Source: Tubiluchus corallicola (Eukaryota; Priapulida; Priapulimorpha; Priapulimorphida; Tubiluchidae). From it: a stretch of DNA of 32,500 nt. Below are positions 32,248-32,500 of the stretch, in pieces; within the stretch, counting starts at the first letter, position 1; each line of letters starts with the position of its first letter. The stretch is from positions 1 to 32,500 of the forward strand of contig JAQGDQ010000568.1 of NCBI GenBank assembly GCA_030141605.1. Direction: 5' to 3'. The notes beneath the pieces were generated by a model, which saw only the letters and a program-made list of their open reading frames with translations, did no database searches and was not told the origin of the DNA. The position numbers and the translations under genes were made by a program.

Positions 32248-32500
32248 ATTATATTGGTTAAATTTTATCAGATTGCGTAACTGGTGCTTACATTGTGTTT
32301 AGTTTAATGTGGTAGAAAAATTTTACGTAAGAAGCTAGTGAGTGGATGCCATTGTGTCTATGTGACTTGGACTTGCGATTGTAACATTATAAAAATTGAA
32401 AAGAGAAAAAATTGTGACAAAAAAGAATTGATTAAGAAAGCAGAAAGACAAACAAAACACAGTGCATGGATTATTACAAAAAACGATACTCTGGCAGAAA

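Overview
This is a repeat-rich, A+T-rich stretch (about two-thirds A+T by eye) of a eukaryotic, very probably metazoan, nuclear genome. The evidence is a 5S-rRNA-derived retroposon, tRNA-like SINE heads with pol III B boxes, decayed non-LTR retrotransposon (LINE) tails, miniature inverted-repeat transposons, many long microsatellites and minisatellites, and no bacterial-style gene packing. The 5S-like head is closest, from memory, to 5S genes of early-branching animals such as cnidarians and sponges. That is a hint, not an identification. I found no intact host protein gene. The only recognisable coding sequence is broken: LINE ORF2 C-terminal pieces and one transposon-like helix-turn-helix ORF with an internal stop.

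Layout. 1-6.4 kb: a palindromic block, two purine tracts that end in the same short sequence, three diverged copies of one dispersed repeat, a 42-bp pyrimidine minisatellite, a 44-bp minisatellite and a 94-bp duplication carrying G-runs. 6.4-11.9 kb: a possible LINE remnant, a long (TTA)n array, a tRNA-derived SINE remnant, a 665-bp hAT-like MITE, a 1.08-kb compound triplet array with mirror layout, a 118-bp tandem array and a second tRNA-like element. 11.9-14 kb: a 137-bp duplication leading into the transposon-like ORF remnant, a dispersed repeat whose end has been amplified into a 43-bp minisatellite, and a pentanucleotide array. 14-19.7 kb: an X-box/CRE motif cluster, two members of one fold-back family, a 59-bp array and a 43-bp minisatellite. 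20.6-25.5 kb: a TA-flanked MITE, a LINE ORF2 end, a 5S-derived retroposon with an 11-bp target-site duplication and another LINE ORF2 end. 26.7-32.5 kb: a terminal-inverted-repeat element filled with a 44-bp higher-order minisatellite, a (TAAG)n array next to a third LINE end, a second copy of the 12.6-kb dispersed repeat and several short palindromes.

The main pattern is repeat birth inside mobile elements. Minisatellites sit within or at the edge of transposon-like repeats, a tetranucleotide array abuts a LINE 3' region, and five unrelated minisatellites all have units of 42-44 bp. Long stretches between these features hold nothing I can recognise, and this is stated for each gap.
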